Origin: DATAGF01 sp963835685
GTDB taxonomy: Bacteria > Actinomycetota > Thermoleophilia > Miltoncostaeales > Miltoncostaeaceae
Reading direction: 5' to 3'
Assembly: GCA_963835685.1 (NCBI GenBank)
Contig: CAWIGI010000011.1
Location: forward strand, 93,417-157,416
Length of the DNA: 64,000 bases
Positions 26,337 to 35,702 of this stretch are shown here, in pieces. Every line of letters begins with the position of its first letter. Within the stretch, counting starts at the first letter, position 1. The notes beneath the pieces are model-generated. The model saw only the letters and a list, made by a program, of their open reading frames with translations, made no database searches and was not told where the DNA came from. The position numbers were made by a program, and so were the translations under genes.

Positions 26337-29300
26337 GTGGCAGAGGGACTGGGACCCGGGCTCTATGAGTCCCTGATCACCGAGGGCTTGGCGGCGCAGC
26401 TCGCGGAGCTCGGCGGCCACATGGCGTCGGAACAGCGGGCGCTTCGCTCAGCGGAGGCGGCGGACCGGGTCGCGTGGCACCTGAGCCGCCAGGTCGAACG
26501 GGCCCTGGCGGACGTAAGCGAGGGACGGCGAGTCGAGGTGGGGCTCACGGTTGCCCGAGAGTTGCTGCGGTGCCTCGGGGAGATGGTGACCGCCGACTCG
26601 TCGGCCGCCCCGGTTGACCCGGCGCGAGTACTCCACAAGGTCACACGGCGGCGACCCGACGGCAGCCCAGGCACGCTCGCCGAGCCGCTCATCCCGCTGC
26701 TCGACACCACGCTGCTCACGAACGCCCCGGGCGAGCCGAGCCTCTGGAACCAGCTGCGGTCCGAGATCGAGTCGGCCGACGCCATCGACGTCGTCATGGC
26801 GTTCATCCGCCGCAGCGGCATCGCCCCGCTGCTCGACGCGCTGCGCCGCCACTGCGACGAGGGCAAGCCGCTGCGGGTCCTGACGACCACCTACACCGGC
26901 TCGACCGAGCGCCGAGCCCTCGACCAGCTCGCCGACCTGGGCGCGGAGGTCCGGGTCTCCTACGACCTCAGCACCACCCGCCTGCACGCCAAGGCCTGGG
27001 TGTTCCACCGGCGCTCGGGCTTCTCCACCGCCTACGTCGGCTCGTCGAACCTCACCCACTCCGCCCAGGTGACCGGCCTCGAGTGGAACGTGCGGGCGTC
27101 GGCAGCGCGCAACCCCGACGTCGTCGACAAGTTCGGCGCCGTGTTCGACAGCTACTGGGAGGGCGGCGACTTCGTCCCCTACGACGCCGACGCAGTTCGA
27201 GGAGGAGCAGCGACCAGCGCCGGCCGTACCGACGTCGGGCCGCACGTCATCCTCAGCCCGATCGAGCTGCGGCCGTAGCCGTTCCAGGAGCGGCTGCTCG
27301 AGCTGATCGAGCTGTCGCGCCGAGCAGGGCCACCACCGCAACCTGCTCGTCGCCGCCACCGGCACCGGCAAGACCGTGATGGCCGCGCTCGACTACGCGG
27401 CGGCTCCGCGAGCGGCTCGGCCGCGTCGCGCCTGCTGTTCGTCGCCCACCGCGAGGAGATCCTCGACCAGAGCCTCGCCACCTTCCGCTACGCGCTGCGC
27501 GACGCCGTCGTTCGGCGAGAAGTGGGTCGGCGGCGCGCGACCCGACGCGGTTCGAGCACGTCTTCGCCTCGATCCAGAGCCTCAACGCCAGCCGACCTCG
27601 CCGACCTCCCGCCCGATCACTTCGACGTCGTCATCGTCGACGAGTTCCACCACGCCGCCGCGCCCTCGTACGAGCGGTGCTCGACCACCTCGCGCCCGGT
27701 CGAGCTGCTCGGCCTCACCGCCACCCCCGAGCGCAGCGACGGCCTGCCCGATCCTGCACTGGTTCGACGACCGCATCGCCGCCGAGCTGCGGCTCTGGGA
27801 CGCCATCGACCAGCAGCACCTCGCGCCGTTCCTGTACTTCGGCATCCACGACGGCCTCGACCTGCGCGACATCCCGTGGCGCCGAGGCCGCGGCTACGAC
27901 GTCGAGGCGCTCAGCGCCGCCTACACCAGCTCCGACGCCTGGGCTCGCCTGGTCGTCCAGCAGGTCGCCGAGCACGCCGAGCCGGCGACGATGCGCTGCC
28001 TCGGGCTTCTGCGTGAGCATCGAGCACGCCCGCTTCATGGCCCGCCACTTCACCCGCCACGGCATCGCCGTCGGTGGCCGATCTGGGGCGACAGCCCGCA
28101 GGACCGAGCGCGAGGCCGCCCTGCGGGACCTGGCCGACGGCGGGTGCGGGCCGTGTTCTCGGTCGACCTGTTCAACGAGGGCGTCGACGTGCCCGCCGTC
28201 GACACCGTGCTCATGCTGCGCCCCACCGAGAGCCCCACGCTGTTCCTCCAGCAGCTCGGCCGGGGCCTGCGCAAGACGCCAGGGCAAGGCGTTCTGCACG
28301 GTGCTCGACTTCGTGGGCACGCACCGCCGGGAGTTCCGCTTCGACCGCCGCTACCGGGCCCTGCTCGGCGGCACCCGCCGGGACGTCGAGCGGGCCGTGC
28401 AGCAGCAGTTCCCGTTCCTGCCGGCCGGCTGCCACATGCAGCTCGACCAGAAGGCCACCGAGATCGTGCTGCGCAGCCTGCGCGAGGCGATCCCGTCGCG
28501 CTGGCCGGCGAAGGTCGAGGAGCTGCGCTCGCTGCGCCGGGACGCGCCCCGACCTCGACCTGGCCGGCTTCCTCGACGAGTCGGGCCTCGACCTCGACGA
28601 CGTCTACGACGGCGGCAAGAGCTGGTCCGACCTGCAAGCAGGCCGCCGGCGCGCCGGTCCTGCCCGGCCGGCCCGCACGAGACCGAGTCCTGCGGCGAGC
28701 GGTCGGCCGGCTCCTCCACATCGACGACGACGAGCGCATCGCGCACCTACCGGCGCCTCCTCGCCGACGCCGAGCCGCCCCGGCGGTCGACGGCGCTGCC
28801 CGAGCGCGAGCGCCGGCTCGTCCACATGCTCGTCGCCGGCCTCGCCGACCGGGCGCTCACCAAGGACGACCACCCTCCAGGACGGCGGTCGACCTCGCTG
28901 TGGGCCCACCCGCAGGTGCGCGCCGAGCTGCGTCGAGCTCCTCGCCGTGCTCGACGCGCGGGTCGACCACGTCCACGCCGCCGCTGGCCACGCCACCCCG
29001 ACGTGCCGCTGCAGGTCCACGCCCGCTACAGCCGCATCGAGATCCTCGCCGCCTTCGGCGTCGGCGACCGGCGCCAAGATCGCCGCCTGGCAGAGCGGCG
29101 TCTACGAGGCCAAGGCGGCCAACGCCGAGCTGTTCGCCTTCACGCTCGACAAGAGCAGCGGCGGCTTCTCCCCCACCACCCGCTACCGCGACTACGCCAT
29201 CAGCCGCACGCTCATCCACTGGGAGAGCCAGTCGATCACCCGAGCCGACAGCCCCACCGGCCTCCGCTACCGCAACCACGAGCGCGACGGCCGCGCGATC

Positions 29301-29462
29301 CTGCTCTTCACCCGCCTCCGAGCCGACGACCGCGCCTTCTGGTTCCTCGGCCCCGCCACGCTACCGGGGCCACGTCGGCGAGAAGCCCATGGCCATCACC
29401 TGGGAGCTCCACATCCGCTGCCCGGCGACCTGTACGCGTCGTTCGCGGCCGCCGTCGCGTGA
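26337..29462 (+). CDS. PLD-like nuclease / SF2 helicase / DUF3427 protein, about 20 frameshifts
   Basis: Reading across frames gives about 1,030 residues. Residues 120-280: phospholipase D-like domain (RLHAKAWVFHRR, AYVGSSNLTHSA). Then Walker A VAATGTGKTVMAALDYA, motif II VIVDEFHHAAAPSY, motif III-like LGLTATPERSDG, motif VI LFLQQLGRGLRKTPG, and a C-terminal DUF3427 domain (RYSRIEILAAFGVGD, FSPTTRYRDYAISRTLIHW, RDGRAILLFTRLRADDRAF). This architecture is known and common in genomic islands; defence or DNA repair roles are proposed, not proven here. Clean to 27190, then an indel about every 100 bp, nearly all insertions and hardly any substitutions, so more likely sequence error than decay. GTG start. 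Confidence 0.8.
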
Positions 29463-29632
29463 GGACGCCGGCTAAGGAACGCAGGAGAGCTCGGCGCGCC
29501 ACGCGGTGAACGGGGCTAGGGCGGCGGCGCCACGGCCCCGACCGGCTAATCGTTTCTGCAAACACGGGCGGGCCTTCGCCGACGAGCGTCGCGCCCCTGC
29601 TCGCGCCCGGCGCGTCATCGAGAGCCCTCGCG
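29463..29632. other. Intergenic stretch, no gene seen
   Basis: Between the helicase stop and the tRNA-flank-like repeat there is no supportable gene on either strand. Slightly lower G+C (CTAATCGTTTCTGCAAACAC near 29546) interrupts the GC-rich background. Confidence 0.4.
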
Positions 29633-29765
29633 CCGGGGGGCCACCCGGGGGCCATCTGCGCGGCTCGCGACGCACGTCTCGCACGCCTCACCCGTGTAGG
29701 CATGCGCGATCTCGCTCTACAAGCGGGGTCGCGATGGGCGCGCCAGAGTTCGTACCTCCCCTGCA
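29633..29765. repeat. Degenerate copy of tRNA-CAT 3' end and its downstream flank
   Basis: 29744-29765 reads ATGGGCGCGCCAG then TTCG then ACCT, a damaged version of the acceptor/T-arm end of the tRNA at 38705. The 110 bp to its left match the flank left of that tRNA (38595-38704) in order: GGGGGCCACC/GGGGGCCAT pair, CGACGCAC..CTCGCACGCCTC, GCGCGATCTCGCTCT. It lies just downstream of the integrase stop, so it is read as an old attachment-site remnant. Confidence 0.65.
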
Positions 29766-29849
29766 CGCGGGCGCATTCGACGGCGCCGGGGCCGCACGGG
29801 GGGCCGCACCGGACGGCGGTTGGCCCACGTATGCGCGGGCCAACGGCAG

Positions 29850-30874
29850 CTAGAGCACCGCCGCCCGCTCCACCTCGCGGTCGTCCACCAGGACGTGGGC
29901 GTAGGTGTCCGGCGTCATCGACGCGCGCGCGTGGCCGGCGGCGCGGGCGACCTCGTGTACCGGCAGGCCGTCGTGGAGGCGCCGGCTGATCCAGCGATGG
30001 CGCAGGTCATGGAGGCCGAAGCGCGGAAGGCCGGCCGCCTTGCACGCCCGGCCCAGGTCGGTTCGCAGCCGCTCCTGGGTCGCGCCGGGGAAGATCGGGC
30101 ATCGGCATCGCGGTCCTCGCGCGGCTGTAGGCGGCGACGGCCGCCAGCAGGTCGGGCGGCAGGGGCGCCCAGCGGGCGCGGCCGGTCTTGGCCGTGGCGG
30201 CCGAAACCCGCAGGCGCCCGCCACGCTCGTCCAGGTCGGCCCAGCGGGCCGCCTCCAGCTCGCCCACGCGCAGGCCGGTGGCCTCGAGAACGAGCAGCGG
30301 CAGCCGGTAGCGCGCCGCGCAGCACGCCAGCGCCGCCTCGACGGCAGCTGCGCTCGGCGGATCCACCTCGCGGCGGCGCTCGCGCGGCAGCCGCACCCGC
30401 CGGTCGCGGGCCGGGTTCGGCTCCAGCCCGGCGTGGTCCAGCGCCAGGCGCAGCGCCGTCAGCGACTTCTGGATCGAGCCGCGGGCGAGCGGCCGGCGAT
30501 GCCCGCCACCATCGCCGCGACCTGCTCGGCGCCCAGCTCGGCCACCGGGAGGGCGCCGAGGGCGGCGTAGATGCGCGTCAGCGCGACGCGTGCTGGGAGC
30601 GCGTGCCAGCCGCCACGTCGATGCGCGAGGCGGCCCAGGCGCGGCAGGCCGCCTCGACGGTCAGCGGCGCGGGCGGCTCGGCCAGCCGCAGCTCCGGCAC
30701 GCGCCCGGCCGCCAGCTCGCCCGCGATCAGATCGCGGCGGAGGCGCGCCTCGCGCATGGTGCGGAAGCTGCCGCCGTATCGCTCGCGGCTCTCGGCCCCG
30801 CCCAGGCGGTACAGCACCCGGTAGCGCGGCTCGCCGCCGGCCGTCGGGCGGCGCCTGATCCGGATGCTCGCCAT
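29850..30874 (-). CDS. int: Tyrosine-family site-specific integrase, about three frameshifts
   Basis: ATG 30874. N-terminal Arm-binding-like strands (IRIRRRPTAGGEPRYRVLYR), SAM-like core-binding region, then catalytic blocks: Arg I in ATGLRVGELEAARW, the H-x-x-R box as LHDLRHRWISRRL, His/Trp box AGHARASMTPD, nucleophile Tyr in DTYAHVLVDDREVE. Frame changes near 30590, 30495 and 30115 each look like one-base indels. About 340 residues, normal for actinomycete phage/ICE integrases. All five catalytic residues appear present, so it may be active. The adjacent attachment remnant is on its 3' side. Confidence 0.85.
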
Positions 30875-31113
30875 CAGGACGCCCGGCCGGCGGGCGGCGT
30901 AGGCTCGTCGTGCTTCACGGCTACCTCCGTGGAGTCGGGGCCGGGGCGTTGCTGCGCCGCCGGCCCATTACAGGCTCGGCGAAGGTAGGGCCTTGGCGCG
31001 CGGGCGCCGACTCGCCGGCCGGGGCGCTCGACGACGCCCTCGGCCGGCACCGCCGCGGCGAGTGGCCCTTCGACGGCTCCCCGCTGGAGGATCCCGGGGA
31101 CCGAGCGCGGCAC
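30874..31113 (-). CDS. Possible short gene coupled to the integrase
   Basis: An open frame of 79 residues whose TGA overlaps the integrase ATG (TGATG). That overlap is typical of excisionase-integrase coupling in actinomycete elements. The sequence itself (ending VAVKHDEPTPPAGRAS) shows no helix-turn-helix and is Pro/Arg-rich, so the coding call rests only on the overlap. The true start may be internal. Confidence 0.25.
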   Translation of the reverse strand: MPRSVPGILQRGAVEGPLAAAVPAEGVVERPGRRVGARAPRPYLRRACNGPAAQQRPGPDSTEVAVKHDEPTPPAGRAS

Positions 31114-31154
31114 CCGCGACGTTTCGCCGGCCGCCGGCCCGGGGATGAGCAGGC

Positions 31155-31682
31155 ATGCGCTTCGGCCTGGCGGTGCTGCGGATCCTGATCGGCGTTCTGA
31201 TGATGGGCCACGGCCTGCAGAAGCTGAAGGGCTGGTTCGGCGGGTACGGGCTCGAGGCGACCGGGCAGGCCTTCGAGGGGATGGGCCTGCGCCCCGGCAA
31301 GGCGCACGCGACGGCGTCGGGGCTCAGCGAGACCGTCGGCGGGGCCCTGCTCGCGACCGGGTTCCTGACGCCCCTCGGCGCCGCGATGATCACTGGCGGG
31401 ATGACCGTCGCCATCGAGCGCGTCCACCTGAAGAACGGCCCCTGGGTGGCCGACGGCGGCTACGAGTACAACCTCGTGCTGATCGCCTCGGCCTTCGCCC
31501 TCTCGGCCGCGGGCCCCGGGGCCCTCTCGCTCGACGACGCGCTCGGCACCGGGCGCCGCGGCGCGGGGGTCGCGCTGGCCGAGCTTGCCGCGGGCGCGGC
31601 GGGCGGCGCCGCCGTGATCGCGCGCGCCCGCCAGGCGTGCGCCGGCGAGGGGCCGGACGGCCCGGGGCCTCCCGCCGCGTAG
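31155..31682 (+). CDS. DoxX family membrane protein
   Basis: 175 residues. DoxX signatures: AVLRILIGVLMMGHGLQKLKGWFGG, GLSETVGGALLATGFLTPLG, and GGMTVAIERVHLKNGPW followed by YEYNLVLIASAFALSAAGPG. Four hydrophobic helices, then an Ala-rich tail. This is the subgroup with the HLKNGPW loop, different from the DoxX at 20048. It is clean of frameshifts and probably cargo of the element or an old chromosomal segment. Confidence 0.85.
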   Translation: MRFGLAVLRILIGVLMMGHGLQKLKGWFGGYGLEATGQAFEGMGLRPGKAHATASGLSETVGGALLATGFLTPLGAAMITGGMTVAIERVHLKNGPWVADGGYEYNLVLIASAFALSAAGPGALSLDDALGTGRRGAGVALAELAAGAAGGAAVIARARQACAGEGPDGPGPPAA

Positions 31683-31715
31683 TCTCGGGCACCGCCTCCG
31701 GACGCAGGAGGGGGC

Positions 31716-31921
31716 ATGAGGATCGCCGTGATCGGCGGGACCGGCTTGGTGGGCGCGCACGCGGTGCAGGCGCTCGGCCGCGCTCGCCACGAGGCCTGGT
31801 GGTGGCCCGCTCGCGCGGCGTTGACCTGACGACCGGCGAGGGGCTGGACGAGGCCCGGGCCGGCGTCGCGGCCGTCATCGACGCGACGAACGCGTGGGCC
31901 GACGACGCCGAGGGCGCGTAA
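31716..31921 (+). pseudogene. Truncated NAD(P)-binding (NmrA-like SDR) gene, N-terminal fragment
   Basis: ATG 31716 with AGGAGGGGG upstream. It begins MRIAVIGGTGLVGAHAVQAL, a Rossmann GxxGxxG start, and after a one-base deletion near 31795 continues VVVARSRGVDLTTGEGL and VAAVIDATNAWADD before a stop at 31921. The family normally runs another 180-200 residues. Truncation coincides with the change to zinc-finger sequence beyond, suggesting a rearrangement border. Confidence 0.6.
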
Positions 31922-32021
31922 GGCTCACTCCGCTCTGACCGGCGCCGCGGGCGCCCCGCCCGCCGGCGGCCGACGACGCACCGAGCGGCCAGGGGCGCGC
32001 CCCGCGCCCTCCCCCTGCTGC

Positions 32022-32882
32022 TTAGGCGGCGCGGGCGCGGCGCAAGCGCTCGGCGGCCAGAACCACCTCTATCTGCCGCCGGGCGGTGGGCGGGTCCACG
32101 TAGGCCATGCTCACCGGTCTCGGTCCAGCCGCCCTGGGGCATGCGCTCGGCGTTGACCGCGTGGGGCCAGCCGGCGGCGCGCCAGGCTGCGATCACCTGG
32201 GCCTCCACCCAGGCGGCGTCAGCCGCGGTTGGCAGCGGATAGGTCGCCACCAGCTGCCAGCCGCGCTGGCGGTGGGCCTGCAGGCGGCCGTCGCCTTCGC
32301 CGGTGATGCCGACCTTCAGGGCGTTCAGGTCGTCGTGCAGCAGCAGGTACAGCCGCCCGGGCGCTGTCGGGTCGCGGCCCCGGGTCCGGTCGGCCTGTGC
32401 GAGGGCGCACTACCGGCACGGCATCGAGCCGCCGCGCACGACGTTGTCGTAGCGCGGCGTGATCTCGCGGTCGCAGGTCAGGCAGCGGCAGAGCCACGGC
32501 ACCTGCGCGCCGGGGTACGGCAGCAGCGGCTCGGCGCCGGCTGCCCGCATCGCGGCGGCCGTGGCGTCGGCGTCGAGCCGTTATGCCAGCGCCCGGGCTC
32601 GCCAGCCACAGTGCTTGCACGGCCCCTGGCCGCGGCGAACGTGGTCGTAGCGCGACGTGATCTCGCGGTCGCAGGTCAGGCAGCGGCAGAGCCAGGGCGT
32701 ACCGTTGCCGGAGTACGGCTCTAACGGATCAGCCCCTGCCGCGCGCACGACGCGGCCTCGTCGGCGGGTATGGGGGCGTTGCCTGCGCAATAGCGGCAGG
32801 GCCCTTGGCCGGTGCGGACGCTCGTATAGGTCGGCGCCACCTCCTCCCCGCAGGCCAGGCACCGGCAGCGCCAGCGCGCCAT
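32022..32882 (-). pseudogene. Zinc-finger-repeat plus GIY-YIG-like protein, broken
   Basis: Leftward from 32882 are three treble-clef-like repeats with the core WRCRCLACGEEVAPTY/WLCRCLTCDREITSRY/WLCRCLTCDREITPRY, each closed by CxxC (PCRYCAG, PCKHCG, MPCR-stop-CA). The C-terminal part reads LYLLLHDDLNALKVGITG...GWQLVATYPL and MPQGGWTETV, matching the GIY-YIG-like domain seen in streptomycete proteins of this build. It is interrupted by a frameshift near 32735, TAA at 32581 and TAG near 32415 in place of a Tyr codon. N-terminal repeats may be missing. Confidence 0.65.
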
Positions 32883-33454
32883 GGCCCCGGGGCGGCGCGC
32901 ACCGAGTTGCTGCGCCTGCAATCGCTCGCCGAGGCCACCGAGGCCGCGGACGCCGAAGGGCCCGCGCCGCCGCCCGCGCCGGCCGCCCGCTCCCGCCGGC
33001 CAAGGTCGGCGACGTGCGCGAGGCCCTCGCAACGGCCGAGCGCGACTTGTCCATCGTGAGCGACGAGTTGCGCCGCGTCACCGAGGACATGTTGGACGCC
33101 GCCGCCAAGGTCGCGGCCGACCAAGAGGCCGCCGCCGACCAAGAGGCCGCCGCCGCCGAAGAGGCGGCCCGGGTGGCGCTGCTATCGGCCATCGACGCCT
33201 TGGACCGTTGCGGCGAGGCCGAGGCGCGCGGGAGTTGGTGGTGGCACTTGCGCACCGACGGGTCGGTGGCCCCGTTCGCGCCGGGCACCATTTCCCGCGA
33301 GCGCCATGTGCACGTGCACCGCGCCATCAACGCCATTGACGAGCGCCGCGAGCGGCTCGCCGCCGTCCACGAGGAACAAGCGCGCTTGGCCGAGCACGAG
33401 GCGCGCCTCCCGCTACCGCCCACGTCGGCCCCGGCGGCGGGGGCGAGCCGGTGA
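32881..33454 (+). CDS. Coiled-coil hypothetical protein with foreign codon use, frameshifted
   Basis: About 190 residues: ARTELLRLQSLAEATEAAD, an Ala/Pro linker, a frame change near 33000, then a long helix (TAERDLSIVSDELRRVTEDM) with a tandem VAADQEAAADQEAAAAEEAA run, SWWWHLRTDGSVAPFAPG, and RERLAAVHEEQARLAEHEAR. Leucine is often TTG, unlike the CTG/CTC-dominated chromosome, which suggests transfer. Start uncertain; ATG 32881 faces the divergent zinc-finger remnant. No family recognised. Confidence 0.55.
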
Positions 33455-33476
33455 GCGCGGGCGAGCCGGCCTAGAC

Positions 33477-33694
33477 GTGCCCGAGCACTCGGACCCCGAC
33501 CCCATGCGGGTGTTGCTGGCCCCGCGCCGGCACACCCGCGACGAGGTCGAGGCGGCCGTCGCCGAGGTCATGGCCATGGACCACCGCCGGCGGGAGAGTT
33601 GCGCGACTCCATCGACGGGGTGCCCTTGTCGCCCGAGCACCACGCGGCGCTCTTCCGGGTGTTCTCGCCGCCCTTGCGCGCCCGGTGGCGCTAG
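33477..33694 (+). CDS. Small hypothetical protein of the same element, frameshifted
   Basis: About 72 residues after correcting one missing base near 33595: MRVLLAPRRHTRDEVEAAVA, then LRDSIDGVPLSPEHHAALF and a basic end PPLRARWR. TTG codons again stand out, as in the coiled-coil gene 22 bp upstream, so the two are probably one operon. No known domain. Confidence 0.5.
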
Positions 33695-33973
33695 AAGGGT
33701 GCGGAGACGACTCCGCGTTTGTGGGCCTAGGAACTAGACGGGCGCCTCGCGGCGAGTTCGTCAATCACCGAACTCGGGGAAGGCAAGGTGGCGCCCCGAG
33801 GAGGACGACGGCCGAATCTGCGGTCCGACCTCAGCCGGTCCGGCCGGGACTCCCGCCGCGCGGCGGCCAGGAAGCTGCAATCCTGTCGCCGGGCGCCTTC
33901 TCCCTCTCGCGGATCTCCTCTACGAAGTCGCAACGGCGCACATTACAATCTCAGGCGAGAGGAGGGCGTGATC

Positions 33974-34793
33974 ATGGAGAAGAAACGAATTCTGATTACG
34001 GGAGCCGGTTCCGGCTTTGGGGAGTTAGCCGCGATCGGGTTGGCGAAGGAGGGCCATGATGTGATTGCCGGGGTGCAGATCTGGCCCCAGGCCACCGCAT
34101 TGCGCCTGAAAGTTGAGCCGCTTGGCTTGAAGAACATTCGAGTCGAGAAGCTTGATCTCTTGCATCCCTACGATGTTCAAAACGCATTGGACTGGGACAT
34201 CGATATCCTGGTAAACAATGCCGCAATTGCGGAAAGCGGCCCGATCACCGAAATCCCGATGGAGCTGCTTCGACGTCTGTTTGAGACCAATTTCTTCGCC
34301 CAATTGGAACTGACCCAGAGATTCGTTCGCAAGTTCGTCGATGAAGGGCGACCCGGAAAGATTGTATTCACCAGCTCGATCGGTGGCCTGATCTCCGTTC
34401 CTTATGGTGGTCCCTATGCCGCGACGAAGCATGCGTTGGAAGCGATTGCCGGGTCGATGCAAGCGGAGTTGACCCCGTTCGGTATCCAGGTGCAAGTGAT
34501 AAACCCAGGTGGTTACCTAACCGGATTCAATGAAACCGAAGCCGAATCCGCTTCTCACTGGATGGATGATCATAGGAATTACGTGAAGAAGAGCCGACGT
34601 GCAGGGCTTCTTCGACCGGATCCTCGGTGACGAGCAGAACCGGCTGGATCCTCAGCTAATGGCCGACGCAATGGTAGATATCATCCCGAAGGAAACGGGC
34701 TTCTTCCGAAACGTTGTGCCCCAGTTGGCCGAGGACATGGTGAAAAACGTCCAGCGCGACGCGTGGGAGAACAAGATCGATCTGCCTTCTTGA
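33974..34793 (+). CDS. SDR-family oxidoreductase, low G+C, one frameshift
   Basis: ATG 33974 with AGGAGG upstream. Classical SDR: RILITGAGSGFGELAAIGLA, NNAAIAESG, FTSSIGG (Ser) and YAATKHALEA with intact Y-x-x-x-K, then VINPGGYLTGF. A one-base insertion near 34600 moves the frame; the rest reads GFFDRILGDEQNRLDP to KNVQRDAWENKIDLPS. By eye the gene is only about 50-55% G+C, with AAT, AAA and GAA codons that are rare around it. Strong sign of acquisition from a lower-GC donor. Substrate unknown. Confidence 0.85.
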
Positions 34794-35039
34794 ACGCTGG
34801 CGCCCCGCTCGCGCAGCTCGCCGGCACGGCGCCCGACCTCGGGCGTCAGGAGGGGCGGTCTACCGGCCATCGCGGCCATTTTGGCACGTAGGGACCCGGG
34901 GTTTTTTTCCGCCAGCGCGGCCCCCCACGCCGTCCACCCCCCGGGGGGAGGGGGTTCCCCCCCACCCCGAGGTCACGGCGACGAGGACCTCGTCACTCGG
35001 CGGGCGTGATCGACTCGTCGTAGACCGAGGCCGGCCTTC

Positions 35040-35113
35040 GCCCGCCGGCCAGGGCGAGCGCACGACGGCGCGGAGTGCTCCGCGTTCGTGCGCCCGCCGG
35101 CCAAGGTGAGCGC
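35040..35113. repeat. Imperfect 22-bp direct repeat
   Basis: GCCCGCCGGCCAGGGCGAGC at 35040 recurs as GCCCGCCGGCCAAGGTGAGC at 35092, a 52-bp period. Between them GCGCACGA...GGAG and CTCCGCG...TCGTGCGC form an imperfect dyad. Possibly protein-binding sites near the attachment region. Confidence 0.6.
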
Positions 35114-35389
35114 GCATCCCGATGTTGCAACCTCGGATGGATGATCCGAGGTCGGCGAGACTCACCGGCTCGCGGGCCGCCCGGTGGTCGCCGACGGCCC
35201 ACCCGACCCCGGCCTACCCCTCCGCCCGCAAATTGTCTTAGAGCGCCTCTCGGCGAATTGGGCGGCCGTCTCCCGGGTCGGTTCGGCCCCCGGCCGGGGA
35301 AGAGTCGCCCACTCTTCCATGCGTCTAGACGGGGCCGCCGAGGGGCCGAGGCGTCCCCGATTCCTTGGGGCCACCCGTGGGGGCACGCC

Positions 35390-35418
35390 GGTGCGTTTGG
35401 TGCCCTTGGTGCGTTTGG
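35390..35418. repeat. Paired direct repeat GGTGCGTTTGG
   Basis: Exact 11-bp copies at 35390-35400 and 35408-35418, ending two bases before a hairpin and 44 bp before the tRNA 3' half. Short direct repeats flanking a tRNA core are typical of integrase arm-type sites; this is inference. Confidence 0.5.
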
Positions 35419-35419
35419 C

Positions 35420-35460
35420 GAACCGCATGGTTATGGGAAATCCCGATGGCCATGCGGTTC
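35420..35460. terminator. Strong hairpin beside the tRNA 3' half
   Basis: GAACCGCATGG at 35420 and its exact reverse complement at 35450 enclose a 19-base loop that itself contains GGGA/TCCC. It lies immediately downstream of the tRNA 3' end in the transcription direction of the tRNA (leftward), so it may have been its terminator, or part of the attachment site. Confidence 0.45.
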
Positions 35461-35463
35461 CCG

Positions 35464-35505
35464 ATGGGCGCGCCAGGATTCGAACCTGGGTCCAAGGGAT
35501 TATGA
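35464..35505 (-). repeat. Exact 3' half of the CAT tRNA (attachment-site junction)
   Basis: 42 bp identical to 38705-38746: discriminator, acceptor 3' strand CGCGCCC, T-arm, variable loop, anticodon 3' stem and the whole anticodon loop. Identity stops exactly after the loop, where element sequence (AGGCAGTCC) begins. The flanking GA at 35462-35463 is also shared. A tRNA cannot be made from it. It reads as an attL/attR-type half site. Confidence 0.85.
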
Positions 35506-35702
35506 GAGGCAGTCCGGGGCTTCGGCGGGCCTCGGGCTGTCCTCTCTTTTCGCTGCAAAGCAACGCTTTCTTGGCCGAACGCCAACGAGCCGTTTCGGCC
35601 CGGTTCGGCGGCTGATGTTCACACCTTGTTCCCACCCTGACAGGACGCCGCAAACAAGACGCGAGCGGCGCGCACTTTCGTGCGCGCCGCTGCCGGCGGC
35701 GA

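Larger units (their letters stand above)
34794..35461. other. Non-coding junction region left of the tRNA 3' half
   Basis: No gene is supportable. It holds homopolymer-rich sequence (GGGGTTTTTTTCC near 34900, long C and G runs), a 22-bp imperfect direct repeat (35040 and 35092), a perfect 8-bp hairpin CCTCGGAT/ATCCGAGG (35131-35151), two direct copies of GGTGCGTTTGG (35390 and 35408), and an 11-bp hairpin touching the tRNA half. Confidence 0.6.

Noticed and set aside
29308..29766. Leftward 152-codon frame over the helicase end
   Set aside because: Antisense to DUF3427 and tRNA-like sequence; no coding features.
35325..35585. Short frame reading ...DPGSNPGAPI...
   Set aside because: It is translation of the tRNA 3' half, a known false-gene pattern; same for frames over 37134 and 38705.
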